In this document: positions 9,948 through 22,206 of the stretch, piece by piece
How the letters are laid out: each line of letters begins with the position of its first letter
How positions within the stretch are numbered: the first letter of the stretch is position 1
Assembly (NCBI GenBank): GCA_037447655.1
Contig: JBBHKE010002959.1
Location: forward strand, 62,001 to 126,000
DNA from: Zygnema cylindricum
Lineage: Eukaryota > Streptophyta > Zygnematophyceae > Zygnematales > Zygnemataceae
Length of the DNA: 64,000 nt
Direction: 5' to 3'
Made by a program: the position numbers and the translations under genes
The notes under the pieces: generated by a model
What the model was told of the DNA's origin: nothing
Seen by the model: only the letters and a program-made list of their open reading frames with translations
Databases searched by the model: none

Positions 9948-10687
9948 TGTTGTTCTGAGACAAGTGCTGGTACTGAAGATGAAGAAGATGCAGCAGTAGT
10001 CATCGTAGAACAAATCAAGAGAGGAAGCTTCCACAAATACCGATGGCTGAACAGAAACTTTGACAGACTATAACTTTCAGAAAAATGCTCCAAACGTCCT
10101 GAAAATTTACCACAATATAGATAACATACAAAAGGAACACACACACAAAATTTCAATCAATTCCGCTCACAAATTTGTGAGATATGTAGAAATGAAATTA
10201 CATAAAACTGAGTGTACAGTTTTCATATCATTTGTTCCTAAAAATCAAATTCACTAAGTCCTACTTTTATACACCGAAACTACACTAAGCTGTACGGAGG
10301 CATTCCAGCCGTACATCTAACATTCTATCACAAATATTTACACCGAAGTTTAGACAACGTAAAGTGATAATGATCTAGTCACGCCTCGTCACTATTTGTT
10401 GGCGGCGGCTGTCAGCGGTCCGATTAGAGGATTTGGCACCGTAGAATTGACTTCCCGAAGTCCAGTGGTCCTGCCGAATTTCCGTACGTCCACGGAGGAC
10501 ATACTCACGCATTCTCCCAAGTGACGACACGTGTCCCAAGTGTGAATGAACCGTGAACTCCCAACTTCACTGTCACACTAATTTCGGTAAGTACTGAACC
10601 GAACTCAACCAAAAATAGCTTAAGTCCCGAACAGCTCTCTCTCACAGCTGAGGCATAAAGAGGACTAAAGCTTTCTAAAAAACAACA
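9948..10687 (-). mobile_element. Solo LTR, copia family 2
   Basis: Begins TGTTGTTC and ends AACAACA on the plus strand, the reverse complement of the family-2 LTR of elements C and C'. A perfect 5-bp target duplication CTTTG flanks it, and removing it rejoins the integrase zinc-binding region of element B. It is about 100 bp shorter than the ~845-bp family-2 LTRs because of an internal deletion. Solo LTRs arise by recombination between the two LTRs of a full insertion. Confidence 0.9.
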
Positions 10688-11796
10688 CTTTGCCACATCT
10701 TGTAACTGGAATAAATTCTTTTTCTAACTAATCTTTGGATTTTTGTCACGGTTGCGTTCAAGGAAAAATATCGTGTCACTCATTTCCCACTAGGACTACC
10801 GTCATCACTGAACCCCTTGCACTTGTACATACGGATGTATGTGGACCCATGCGCACACGTAGCTACAGTGGATCCCTTTATTTTGTCAATTTCATTGACC
10901 ACGCCACGCGTTTTTCACACGTGTATCGAATTTGTCATAAATCTAACCCTTTTGCACAATTTGAGTAATTTAAGGTGATGGCAGAAAATTTTCATAACAA
11001 ACGAATCAAGGTCTTGCGTAGTGACAACGGTGGCGAATTTTTGTCCAACAAATTTTCTGAATTCATCATGCAACATGGAATCTCGCGTCATTTAACGATA
11101 CCTCGAACGCCACAGCAGAACGACATCACAAAAAGGTACAATTGTACACTACATGAGATGTCACGCTCCATCCTGTACTTTTCTAATTTGCCTTATAAAT
11201 TTTGGGCAGAGGCTGTCGTTTGTGCAAATTACTTACGCAATCTTTGTCCCACTAACGCTTTACCAAAATCTACTCCAATGGAAATGTGGTCCTTTGTTAA
11301 ACCTAATATATGTCACCTTCGAATCTTTGGATATGAAGCGTGGTATAAAGACCTTCTCCAATCGGACGTCAAATTGGGTGCCCGCGCATTTTGTGGCATT
11401 TTTGTTGGGTACGCTCCAAATTTCAAAGCGTACCGCACCTGGAGTCTTTCTCAAAATCCGGTCATCACCACCAGAGAAGTAACTTTCAAGGAAACGCCAC
11501 TTCTCCAAACCTTGTCTCGTACTCCCTTCCTTTCCTTCTTTCTGCATTATCCAACTTTCCCTCTCTCACCCTCTATGACCCTCTTCCTCAAACACTTCCC
11601 TTTCAATCTCTTCAGCCACCTGACCTCACCTACCTTACACCTTCCCACCCCTCTCCGCCTTGTCAGCCCATATTTCTTCCCTCATTATCTTCAAGCCCCC
11701 ATCCTCCTCCATCTTCTCATACCCTCGTTGTTTTCCCAGCTGCTTCTATCACTCCTACCAGCCAATCAATTTTCCTTCCTTTTAATCTTGTCATAA
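10688..11796 (+). pseudogene. Element B: integrase core and linker
   Basis: Contains FCHGCVQGK (zinc-site cysteines), LVHTDVCGPM (first catalytic Asp), a stop near 10,966, then LRSDNGGEFL (second catalytic Asp) and PQQNDITKRYN. The last block is normally PQQNGVxERxN: the catalytic Glu is Lys here, so the integrase would be dead even without the stop. It continues with KFWAEAVVCANYL and HLRIFGYEAWY, then the same proline/serine-rich linker as element A. The stretch from about 11,797 on is in a different frame. Confidence 0.88.
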
Positions 11797-13342
11797 ATTC
11801 TGAAGATACTACCTCCTCTCTCTTTCCTATCCAAGATGATCCTCTTTTTGACAATCTTTCCCCCACAATTTTTTCCCACTCACCTCTTCCTAGGCCTTTT
11901 ACTCATCTCTAGCCTTCACCTCCCAAGCTTCAGACTTCCCCTTTTCCTGAGCCATCTCTTTTACCTCGCCGTAACCTCGCACTTCTTAGAGTTCCCCCCT
12001 CTCGGCTTATTACCTCCATAGGCCAATGCCTGTCTTGCTTATGCTTACTCGGCTGGGGCCTCTACCTCTCGTATTTCAACCCCTCTCTCTTTCAAAGCTG
12101 CCCTAAAACGTCCTCATGCCTCCCTTTAGAAAATTGCCACTGATGATGAATTCAATGCATTAATTTCCAACAAAACATGGAATCTTGTTCCCTTTCCCTG
12201 TGGAAGAAAGGCTATCGGCTCAAAATGGGTCTTCTGTGTAAAACAAAAAGAGGATGGATATGTGGACAAATACAAAGCTCGCTTGGTGGCAAAGGGATTT
12301 TCCCAAATCGAAGGTATACATTTTACTGAAACCTTTGCTTCAGTTACACGGTCAACATCTATCCGCACTCTATTTGCTTAAGCTGTTGAACATGATTTCC
12401 ATGTTCATCAGATGGATGTTAAGAATGCCTTTTTAAATGGGATCTTGTTTGATAACATTTACATCCATCAACCTGAAGGCTATATTTCCCTTGGATCTGA
12501 GCATCTGGCTTATCATCTCATTGAGATATTATATGGATAAAAACAATCTCCAAGTGTATAAAACCATACTATAGATGCTATTATGCGAAAAGAAGGATTT
12601 ACTCGATTTTGATGTCGATGTTAGCATTTACTCTCGCGGCTTTGGCACCTCTTTGATCATTGTTGCCGTCTTTGTCAATGATCTATTTCTTGTTGTTCCT
12701 TCTCTCAGGGTAATCTCTACAGTCAAATCTCTCATTCAAACCCATTTGACATGGCTGATCTAGGTGATCTCATGTATTATTTGGGCATTCAAGTTTCTCG
12801 TAACCGCTTAGCTCGCACCATGTCCCTCTCTTAAAAGACCTTTATCTATGATCTTTGGGAACGCCTTCGCATGGCAGACTGCTCCTCCCTTTCCACTCCT
12901 TTGGATGCCAATGCCCCTCTCCTCTGTTCCTCTAATTCCCTTCTCTCTCCCTCCCTCCATTCCACTTACCGCTTGATGGTCGGGGCCTTTATGTACGCCA
13001 TGCAAGCGAACCGTCCTGACATTTCCACAACAGTCACTAAACTTAGTGAATTCCTCCAACGTCCTTCTCTTGATCATCTTGCCGCAGCCAAACGTGTCTT
13101 TGGTTATCTACAGGGCACTAAAACTCTTTGTCTTACATATTATTCTTTTGGCTCTAGTGCTGCTACGGGTTTTGTTGATTAGATTGGGCACAAGATGAGC
13201 TTTCCCGCCGTTCCACCATTCGCTAATGCTTCTTTTTGGGCAATGGTTTTATCTCTTGGTCATGCAGAAAGCAGCCTACCACGACATGCTCCAACACTGA
13301 GGCGGAATAAATGGCCGCTTGTCACGCCGTTAAGGAAGCTAT
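11797..13342 (+). pseudogene. Element B: reverse transcriptase and start of RNase H
   Basis: Continues the polyprotein in shifting frames. Visible blocks are WNLVPFPCGRKAIGSKWVF-like sequence near 12,180, [15 protein letters not shown] near 12,271, MDVKNAFLNG near 12,413, then FVND in place of YVDD near 12,676, YLGIQVS, STPLDANAPLL and NRPDIST. Stops at about 12,380, 12,538, 12,611, 12,832 and 13,180 interrupt it. It is cut within RNase H by a solo family-4 LTR. High similarity to element A indicates the same family. Confidence 0.85.
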
Positions 13343-14509
13343 TGTTGATATTTGAGTATTGTCTAGTTCTTTATAAAAAAAGAGCAAAGGCAGTCTGTCC
13401 CTGACTCCCTTCTCCAAGCCCCCACACTTGTTATAGTCACTGAAAGCTTGATAGCGAGCTAGAGCCACAGATGCCTAAGCTCACTAGAGAAGGCAGGGGG
13501 TGGATTAGGTAAATTTACCAAAAGGTACTTGACGGACCGAGGAATTGATTCTGGTACCTGCTGTCCGTCAAGTTACCGTAGCTGTTATCTCTAACCGTTA
13601 AGTCTAGGACTAATATTACGATATATAGGGTTTAATAAATATATAAATTGTTACACGTAGATTAATTCGTTTAATGGAGAATAGATACTTAGTGCATAGA
13701 TACAGTTTGATTTAGTACGGAGTATGGTATGAGGACGGAATGGATATTGTGCATTTGTTTCGATAGCGAAACAAATACCGCGCGTCGAATTGCAGCGGCT
13801 AGGATTATAGCCGGTTTTTGATCGGACCGTCGCGATAGACGACGCGATCACGGAAGAGGTACATTTGGCGTTTTACAACCTTTGCCACGTTAAATGATAC
13901 GTGGCGTGATAACATTGGATTACGCGAACTCCGGAGATTACGGGAACAAATCCTAATTTGACACATGTCGACATTTTGGCCATGTTGTACAATGGTCGTA
14001 CAGAAAGTACACCGGCACCTGTACTATTCTGTACGACACAGTAAATTGATTGGTGCTGTAATTCAGTAGAAAGAGTTTAAGAGGGGGAATAGGACTTAGA
14101 AAATTTTGGGTAGGCCTCTCCCAGAGAGCACCTTGTATAAATGGCAAACTTTGGCCAGCCATAACAATCAATTTACTTGTCCATTTTTAGCAATTCTATT
14201 TGCTGCGGACTCAAGGGATTCCAGGCTACACAACGGTGTAGTTGGTCAAAGTATTTGTTGCCAAGGTGGCTGCATTTCTAAGGGAAAGTCAAAGTGGGTG
14301 AATGTGTCTAAAACTCATATTCTAACTTTGCATTCTGTGGTGGAACTAAGCACACATAAAGTCTTATTCCATAGGTGTGAAGCTATAATGAGTTTGTGAT
14401 TCTCAAGGGGTCAGTCATTTGGGTTTATATCAACTTGGAGTCGGCACAATCTAAATAAGCTTCTTTTGGATCTACAATTTATATGGGCAATGGAGCACAC
14501 AGAGTTTCA
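13343..14509 (+). mobile_element. Solo LTR, copia family 4
   Basis: Starts TGTTGATATTTGAG and ends AGAGTTTCA, like the 5' LTR of element F (60,648-61,703), with which it shares the block TTGATTCTGGTACCTGC and the CCACGTTAAATGATACGTGGC-type region. Flanks GCTAT and ACTAT are a 5-bp target duplication with one mismatch. Removing it rejoins the RNase H sequence of element B. A TATAAATGG promoter box lies near 14,136. Confidence 0.85.
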
Positions 14510-14620
14510 ACTATCTGGCTTCAGACTTTACTTTCCAATCTTGGATTTCCCCCTTCAGCCCCTACTACTATTTTTTCTTATTCCCAAGGAGCCCTTGCTT
14601 TGATCCGCAATCCTGTTCAC
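14510..14620 (+). pseudogene. Element B: RNase H fragment between insertions
   Basis: About 100 bp continue the RNase H region of element A (equivalent to 7,500-7,605: FPPSAL, SQGALALI.NPVH). The fragment ends abruptly at the TG of element C. The remaining roughly 330 bp (RNase H tail, purine tract and first 81 bp of the 3' LTR) are missing; the rest of the 3' LTR appears at 32,252. Confidence 0.85.
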
Positions 14621-15465
14621 TGTTGTTTTTAATAAAGCTTTAGTCCTCTCTATGCCTCAGCTGTGAGGGAGAGAGAGCTGTTCAGGACTTAAGTTATTTT
14701 TGGTTGAGTTTGGTTCAGTACTTACCAAAATTAGTGTGACAGTGAAGTTGGGAGTTCACGGTTCATTCACACTTGGGACACGCGTCGTCACTTGAGAGAA
14801 ATGCGTGAGTATGTCCTCCGTGGACGTACGGAAATTCGGCAGGACCACGGGAATTCGTGAAGTCAATTTTACGGTCCCAAATCCTCTAATCGGACGGTTA
14901 ACAGCCGGCGCCAACAAATACTGACGAGGCGTGACTAGATCACTATCACTTTACGTTGTCTGAACTTCGGTGTAAATATTTGGTAGAACAGAATTTTGTA
15001 TGTAGTGAATTAGTTGTTTAGTGTTGAGAATGTGGTTTAAGACATACATTCAGTACACAGGTATACTCACAGTATTTGTTGTGTTAGAATGTTAGATGTA
15101 CGGCTGGAATGCCTCCGTACAGCTTAGTGTAGTTTCGGTGTATAGAAGTAGGACTAAGTGAATTTGATTCATTAGGAACAAATGATATGAAAACTGTACA
15201 CTCAGTTTTATGAAATTTCATTTCTGCATATCTCACAGATCTGTGAGCGGAATTCATTGAAAATTTGTGTGTGTGTTTTTTTTTTATGTAATCTAAACTG
15301 TGGTAAATATGCAGGACCATTAGATCATATTTCTGAAAGTTATAGTCTGTCAAAGTTGCTCTTCAGCCATCGGTATTTGTGGAAGCTTCCTCTTTTGATT
15401 TGTTCTACGATGACTACTGCTGCATCTTCTTCATCTTCAGTGCCAACAGTTGTCTCAGAAAAACT
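14621..15465 (+). repeat. 5' LTR of element C
   Basis: Starts TGTTGTTTTTAATAAAGC; the end aligns to GAACAACA of the other copies but has drifted to GAAAAACT. The gag ATG lies 56 nt before the LTR end and reads MTTAASSSSSVPTVVSE. It matches the 3' LTR and both LTRs of C' closely. Confidence 0.9.
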
Positions 15466-16380
15466 AGTCACGGGCCCGCCTTCACGAATTCCGGTTTTGA
15501 TGGACGCGAATATCTGTATTGGGCAGATTTGGTTAGGTCTTACTTCAAGCAAGTGAAACTTATTGATGTGTTAAATGGATCACTGGCAGAATCTGATGCC
15601 AGCTTTGATCAGAAAAATAACCAGGCTTTGCATTTAGTAAATCTTATGATGTCAAAAGAATTGCATATGAAATATATTAATGTTACAAAGGCATCAGAAT
15701 TGTGGGATGCATTGAAATCTTCTTATGTTAAAGCTAGTGACCAGCATGAGATTATAATTGCTTATCAGATCTATTAGTATAAGTACTCAGGTGGTAGCAT
15801 GGTGGAATACACTAATCGGTTTCGAATGTTACTGTCAGAAAATGCATGTTCTGGGGGGAATTTCTCCCCTTATCATCAAGCCATGATTCTCCTAAAGGGG
15901 CTTCCTAATGAATATAAAGAAGCCTCAGGTCAAATGAAAAACTCGTCTAAACCTCTTTGGAATTTGCAAACAGCTATAGAGTGTATCTTGGTAGAAGAGG
16001 CTAATTAGACAATTTTAGGATTTGGAAAACCAGCTATAGCACTTACGGCTCAGTTTGAGAGGGAAAGTAGATATCAAGGGAATCAGTTTAATTCTCAGTT
16101 TGAGAAATGTGTTTATTGCTATACTGATAGTCACTCCTTCAGAGCTTGTCCTTTGTATATAAAAGCGCTTGAAACAGGTACCTTTCGGAAAGGATGGAGA
16201 CATCGCGGAGCTCCTATTTCCCAAAAACCTCTTAATAAAACTGTTGCAGTTTTAGCGGAGGATACGGAATTGAAGAAAAAAACTACCGAGGAAACGACAC
16301 CTGACGTGCTCAGTTTTCCAAAAACTGATGACAAAGAGTTCTTCGCTCTTGCCAAACTCGACATGATGGAAGGAGAAAAG
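15410..16380 (+). pseudogene. Element C: gag
   Basis: Translation would start in the LTR and run through the primer site (VTGPPS). A one-base deletion relative to C' near 15,495 shifts the frame just before FDGREYLYWADLVRSYF. The Gag body contains ASELWDALKSSYVKASDQHEI and LLKGLPNEYKEA, typical of the copia UBN2/Gag domain, and a zinc knuckle CVYCYTDSHSFRAC (C-x2-C-x4-H-x4-C). In-frame TAG stops occur near 15,776 (GAG in C') and 16,006 (CAG in C'). Confidence 0.9.
15466..15480 (+). other. Primer-binding site, half-tRNA-iMet type (family 2)
   Basis: AGTCACGGGCCCGCC follows the LTR; the C' copy reads GGTCACGGGCCCGCC. Compared with GGTTATGGGCCCACC there are transitions at the TAT and at the 13th base. 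Position and sequence match the family-1 and family-3 sites. Confidence 0.6.
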
Positions 16381-17560
16381 GACCTCGGATGGATAATGGA
16401 TTCTGGTAGCTCTTCACACATGTGCTGGAACAAGTCTAAGTTTAAGGAGATGTCTTCTATTCCTTTACGTCATATCTTCTATGCTTGTGGCTATGCCGTT
16501 GAATCAAATGCCAAAGGAAACATAGATCTGGATTGTGTGATAGATGGAAAGGTTGTTAAGAGAACTTTGTATGATGTCTTATATGTTCCAAAGTTTAAGA
16601 AAAATTTGTTTTCTACGTCTGTAGCTGAAAGCAAAGGCTTTAAGGTTCTCTAGAAAAATGGCAAGAAAATAGTGATCAAGAATGGAAGAGTAGCTCTAGT
16701 AGGAACTAGAGGCCCAAACTTTTTGTACCGCATGGACCTGGCAAATAAAATTGATTTTGCGTACTCTAGTGTCCTATGTGATAATGTTTTGTGGCGTAAA
16801 AGACTTCGTCATGTGCATCATGAGAGACTTACTAAGATGATAAAGCATGACATGATAGAGGGAGCCAAGCTTGGTCAACAAGAGTCTCATGTGTGTGATG
16901 GTTGTGCTCTCGGAAAGATTCACAAGCTTCCCATATCACAGGGTTCTAATCACCGAGCCACAAATGTTCTTTGTATTATTCACTTTGATGTTTTCGGCCC
17001 TTCTATATTTTCCCTCTCTGGGTGGTAGCCGCTTCTTTTTCACCTTTACAGATGATTACTCCCAGTATAGTTGCATATACTTCATGAAGGAGAAGAGAGA
17101 AGTCTTCACTCATTGTAAGCACTACAAAATCTAGGCGGAGAAACTTCACGGCAAATCTATTCTTTCTTTGCGGACGGATAATGGTGGAGAGTATGTATCT
17201 CATGCCTTTGCTAATTTTTTGAAAGAAAATGGCATCTATTGTGAATTTACTGCTTCGTACACACCTGAACAAAATGGTGTTGCCGAGAGACTTAATCAGA
17301 CTTTAACTGAATGTGCTCGATCTATGATGGCCGATAAAGGTGTGGATCCAAAGTTTTGGGGGGAAGCTTTTCAGCTTCCTACATCAGAAATAGAGTGGAA
17401 ACCCGTGCTATTAGGGGTAAGACACCTTATGAAGTTTGGACAGGCAAAACGCCAAATGTTAGTCATTTTAGAGTTTTTGGTAGCAAATGTTTTATCTTGG
17501 ATAATCTTCCTAATTGGAAGCTTAGTCCAAAATCTGTACCTGGTGTCTTTTTAGGCTATG
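16381..17560 (+). pseudogene. Element C: protease and integrase
   Basis: Protease carries WIMDSGSSSHMCW. Integrase carries the zinc-site pair CDGC, IHFDVFGPS (first Asp), RTDNGGEYVS (second Asp) and PEQNGVAERLNQTL (Glu), so all three catalytic residues are present. Breaks are a TAG at 16,651 shared with C', a frameshift near 17,025, a TAG near 17,133 and a frameshift near 17,380. The product would cut the polyprotein and insert element cDNA. Confidence 0.9.
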
Positions 17561-19531
17561 ATGATGAATCTGCAGGTTATAGAGTGTATAATCATCAAAG
17601 AGGATGCCTTCAAAAAGCCAAGAATATTCAGATTAAGGAAGAAAGTCAATATGTTGACGTTTTTAGCATGGATGCAGCTGAAAGGAATGAGAAAATACAA
17701 GAGTATATCATTCTTGAGCAGGTACCTTTTACTCCATCCTCTTCTACTTCTTCTACCTCTCTCCCAAATGCCTCTGGGCTGTCTAATACTCCTTCTGGAG
17801 CTGCTCCTTCTGTCGATGCTCCTCCCAATACACGCCTTGTGCGGCAATCTAGGGAACCAACAGTTCCCGCGTCAGATTTTCCGGGGGGAAGAAGGCAAAG
17901 CAGCCGCGTTCGAGGCGACCGAGTTGAGAGTATTTTTTCTGCAAGCACAGGGGAGCCGCTTACTATTCATTAAGCTTTTTCCGTTCTTGAAAAGGATCAT
18001 TGGATCTCAGCTGCAAATGAAGAGATAAAGTCAATTATAGAAGCCCAAACTTGGGAACTTGTGGAGCTCCCACCGAACAAGAAAGCTATCGGTTGTAAGT
18101 GGGTCTTCAAATTAAAATTGAATCTTGATAATACAATTGAGAGATATAATGCTAGACTGGTTGCTAAGGGATTTAGCCAAAAGGAGGGAATTGACTATGA
18201 AGAGACCTTCTCTCCTGTGGTTCGCTTTCCTACTGTTAGAGTCTTGCTATCTCTTGCTGCAATAGAGGATATGGAATTGCATCAGATGGATGTTAAGACG
18301 GCTTTCTTGCATGGTGATTTGGAGGAAGTAATTTATATGAAGCAGCCATAGATGTATGCAGAAAAAGGGAAAGAAAATCTGGTCTGTAAACTGTTGAAGT
18401 CCGTGTATGGTCTGAAACAGGCTCCGAGACAATGTAACCTGAAATTAGATGAGTTTTTAACCAATCTTGGCTTTACCAGGATTAGTTCAGATCACTCAGT
18501 CTATGTAATGCAAGGTGATGATGGAGTGATTTATGTGGCAGTTTATGTAGATTATTTGCTACTGATTAGCAAATCCATCAATGAGATTAATAAAATAAAA
18601 TCAGCTTTGAATTCTAGGTTTGAAATGAAATACTTGGGTGAGGCTAAGTATATTCTAAGAATTCAAGTAGAAAGAGACAAGAAACAGAAAATTATTTATT
18701 TAACTCAAAAGGAAGCAATCAAGAACATGTTAGAAAAGTTTGGCATGTCAGACGCAAAGGGGAGTGCCACTCCTATGGAATTCAGGCAAAAATTGGAGGG
18801 GCACGGAAACTGATGGTGGTGTTTTGGTTGATGATTTCTTGGATTCAGGGGAGGCAGATTCTATGTCCTCCATTCCTTACAAGCAGATTGTCGGAAGCCT
18901 CATTTATTTCATGAACTGTACTCGTCCCGACATCTCAGTTGCGGTTGGAGCCTTGAGCTGAAGCCAGCAAAATCCAAGGAAGTCGGACTATGAGGCAGCA
19001 AAGAGAGTTCTTCGTTATCTTGCAAGAACTCGAAATCTTAGACTCTCTCTCCGTGGAGGGGAAGTCAAAATTCATACATGGAGCGATGCGAGCTACAGAG
19101 ATATGCCCAGCCGACGCTCCACCACCGGATACATTTTGAATATCGAAAGTGGAACTTGTTGCTGGAGCAGCAAACTTCAGAAGGTAACAGCTCATTCTAC
19201 CATAGAGGCTGAGTACATGGCTGCTAGCTCGGCAGTTAAGGAGTTACTTTGGGTAAAGTCTCTTCTCCAAGAGCTTCTCTTTATGAAATCTGGACCACAG
19301 ATAGTGTGGTGTGACAAACAGGCAACAATCGCTATTGCATCTAATCCCAGTCATCACTTTAAAATTAAGCACTTAGATATCAAGCTACATTTTGTAAGAG
19401 AAAAGGTGATGCGAAAAGTCTTGAAATTGAGTTATTTACCGGATGAGCAAATGGTGGCTGATATGATGACGAAACCCTTACCTGCTCCCAAATTGAAGTT
19501 CTGTAGAGAGGCATGTGGACTGAGTGACTAG
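17561..19531 (+). pseudogene. Element C: linker, reverse transcriptase and RNase H
   Basis: Follows integrase with FLGYDDESAGYRVY, a serine/proline-rich linker, then RT ([51 protein letters not shown]) and RNase H (WSDASY, STIEAEYMAA, KHLDIKLHFVREKV). The RT catalytic block is YVDY instead of YVDD. Stops lie near 17,971 (GAA to TAA) and 18,349 (AAG to TAG), with frameshifts near 18,805 and a stop at 18,959. The C-terminal RNase H frame runs to a natural stop 24 bp before the 3' LTR. Confidence 0.9.
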
Positions 19532-19554
19532 CAGAGTCTAAAGATTTTGGTGAG

Positions 19555-20398
19555 TGTTTTATTTAGAAAGCTTTAGTCCTGTCTATGCCTCAGTTGTGAG
19601 GGAGAGAGAGCTTTTCAGGACTTAAGTTATATTTTGGTTGAGTTCGGTTCAGTACTTACCAAAATTAGTGTGACAGTGAAGTTGGGAGTTCACGGTTCAT
19701 TCACACTTGGGACACGCGTCGTCACTTGAGAGAAATGCGTGAGTATGTCCTCCGTGGACGTACGGAAATTCGGCAGGACCACGGGAATTCGTGAAGTCAA
19801 TTCTACGGTCCCAAATCCTCTAATCGGACGGTTAACAGCCGGCGCCAACAAATACTGACGAGGCGTGACTAGATCACTATCACTTTACGTTGTCTAAACT
19901 TCGGTGTAAATATTTGGTAGAACATAATTTTGTATGTAGTGAATTAGTTGTTTAGTGTTGAGAATGTGGTTTATGACATACCTTCAGTACACAGGTATAC
20001 TCACAGTATTTGTTGTGTTAGAATGTTAGATGTACGGCTGGAATGCCTCCGTACAGCTTAGTGTAGTTTCGGTGTATAGAAGTAGGACTAAGTGAATTTG
20101 ATTCATTAGGAACAAATGATATGAAAACTGTACACTCAGTTTTATGAAATTTCATTTCTGCATATCTCACAGATCTGTGAGCGGAATTCATTGAAAATTT
20201 GTGTGTGTGTTTTTTTGTATGTAATCTAAACTGTGGTAAATATGCAGGACCATTAGATCATATTTCTGAAAGTTATAGTCTGTCAAAGTTGCTCTTCAGC
20301 CATCGGTATTTGTGGAAGCTTCCTCTTTTGATTTGTTCTACGATGACTACTGCTGCATCTTCTTCATCTTCAGTGCCAACAGTTGTCTCAGAACAACA
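19555..20398 (+). repeat. 3' LTR of element C
   Basis: Begins TGTTTTATTTAGAAAGC (one base changed in the TGTTGTT start) and ends GAACAACA. It is near-identical to the 5' LTR across 840 bp. It directly abuts the truncated LTR of D1. Confidence 0.92.
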
Positions 20399-21104
20399 AG
20401 ATATTTATTTAAACATTAAACAGAACACTAATCTGATTAACGTAACTCTGAATAGGAAACATTAAGACATAGGAAATTAAATGCGTACATCTAATCCGCC
20501 GCACGAATTAAATGAGTTGAACATTTATTTCAACGATGTTCATTAAAAGTCGGTCTTCATCCAACTGCGCTAATCGTCGCCGAGGTCTCGGAATGGTCAA
20601 TTTGGCGGTTTTTGGACGAAGCGTGACGTGGCATGACCTAGCGATACCTGGCAGGAATGAATTGAGCAGCGGGGATCTTGGACGACATTAGGACGGTTTA
20701 GAAGGCGACACGTGTCCTCTCCATGGTCGTGTCGTAAAGAGGCCGTACATAAAGTACATCGGCCACAGTACCTTTTGGTACTTTACAGTATCTTGATTGG
20801 AGCGTACTTTAGTAAATAGGGTTTGTGAGAGAGATATAGGACTTAGAATATTTTTAGACAGTCACTTCTCCCTTGGGAGCTTTTGTATCAATTGCATCTT
20901 TGTTGGCTCTTCACTAATCGGCTGGTGGGCGGTTTCTATGATTCTTTTTGCTATAGAATCAAAGGAGTCTAGGCTGCACAATGGTGAAGTCAAACTGTAA
21001 GTTTGCCATCTTGGGAAGCAGTGATTGTGGCTTGAAGTGGGTTAGTTAAACATTATCTAGAGGCTTCCTATATTCTGTCGTCCAATGGAGGACACAAAAT
21101 TGCA
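20399..21104 (+). repeat. Truncated 5' LTR of D1 (family 3)
   Basis: Aligns to the 3' LTR from about 31,548 to its end (GATATTTATTTA-CATTGAAC-like to ATTGCA). It contains the CTTCTCCCTTGGGAGC inverted repeat upstream of the TATA position and the gag ATG 20 nt from the end. Confidence 0.88.
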
Positions 21105-22206
21105 GGTTTTGGGCCCACCCTCTAGGGTGGCCACCTTCAATGAATCTGGGTTCATCTATTGGAAAACCATGATGATGGGGGCTTTGTGCGAATATCGATA
21201 CTGGGGTATTGTCAGTGGACAAGTGACACGTCCACCTTTAGGAACTCCACCACGGTACGGAGGAGTTAGGTTTCTTGCAGCAGCGACTGCTTCAGCGGAG
21301 GAGGCAGATGATGGGGACAACACTATGTCCGAAAAGGGGAAAGGGAAGGAGACACCCCTCACTCCTATAGCCACGGCACCGGGATCGGCGGCCGTGAAAA
21401 CCGTGGAGAACGATACTCAAATATGGGAAGGCATAAACATGGCTGCCAATAACTTCATTCTAAGGCACCTCATGCAAGCTTTGGCCACCCCTCACGTTCA
21501 CAATTACAAGGCCGAGGATTTTTGGTTGAGTTTGGTGGAGAGTTATAGAGCAGGTACTATTTAGTAGCTCTTGTTGGCTGAGCAAAAGCTAGTAGGTTAC
21601 ACTAAGAAAGGAGGAAAGATATTAGATTATTGTATTGATCTTTCTTGTTTGTTTATGGAGATGGAAAGTGCCGGGTGGACAGGTATAATGAAGTTGAAAG
21701 TTAACACTCTCATCATGAATTTACCAGATGAGTACGTGAACATAGTGTACCGAGTACAGGAAATGACTGATAGTTCAAATAAGTGGAATATAGTGGTCCG
21801 GATGATACTTGTGCAGGAAAACACCATGGAGATTAGGTGAGGAGGAAAGAGCATTCAAGCTCTAGCTGGAGGAGGGGATCGATGGGGGAAGGACCCGAAG
21901 AAACTTTACAAAGGGGGAGGAGATCATCCGGCAGGACGAAGGCCCCCAAAGGGCCTTTGTCAATTTTGCAAGAAGTCGGGACACTTTATCGCGGATTGTG
22001 TCTAGCTATTGGAGCTCAGGCTCCAAGAGAACCGTGGAGGGGGTTCTTCTGGAGGGAGGAAATAGGCAATTCTGGTTACAAAAGTGACAGGAGATACCAA
22101 GGACGAGTCGTCTAAGGAGGACGGGGAGCTCCTTCTTTACGAGAATGAGGAGGAGAAGGAGATTCCTCAGAGGTAGAAGTGTGCCCTTGGAGCAATTCAG
22201 GAAGTT
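21085..22206 (+). pseudogene. Element D1: gag
   Basis: Opens MEDTKLQVLGPPSR, crossing the LTR end and the primer site. The copia Gag N-terminal motif follows (FNESGFIYWKTMMMGALCE; GIVSGQVTRP), then an acidic/serine linker. Near 21,956-22,002 a shifted frame has the zinc knuckle CQFCKKSGHFIADC (C-x2-C-x4-H-x4-C). A TAG at about 21,562, a frameshift near 21,840 and a TAG near 22,174 interrupt it. Gag would form the cytoplasmic particle. Confidence 0.85.
21105..21119 (+). other. Primer-binding site, half-tRNA-iMet type (D1)
   Basis: GGTTTTGGGCCCACC directly follows ...ATTGCA. It has one mismatch to the 15-nt complement of a plant-type initiator tRNA-Met anticodon arm. Confidence 0.75.

Larger units (their letters stand above)
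14621..20398 (+). mobile_element. Copia family 2, element C (complete structure, coding dead)
   Basis: A 5.8-kb Ty1/copia element with two ~845-bp LTRs (TGTTGTT...AACAACA), primer site, gag, protease, integrase, RT and RNase H in copia order. The flanks do not form a target duplication (TTCAC left, AGATA right), and both flanks are themselves truncated elements (B to the left, the D1 LTR to the right). This suggests that it formed by recombination between two family-2 insertions with loss of the DNA between them. Confidence 0.92.
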
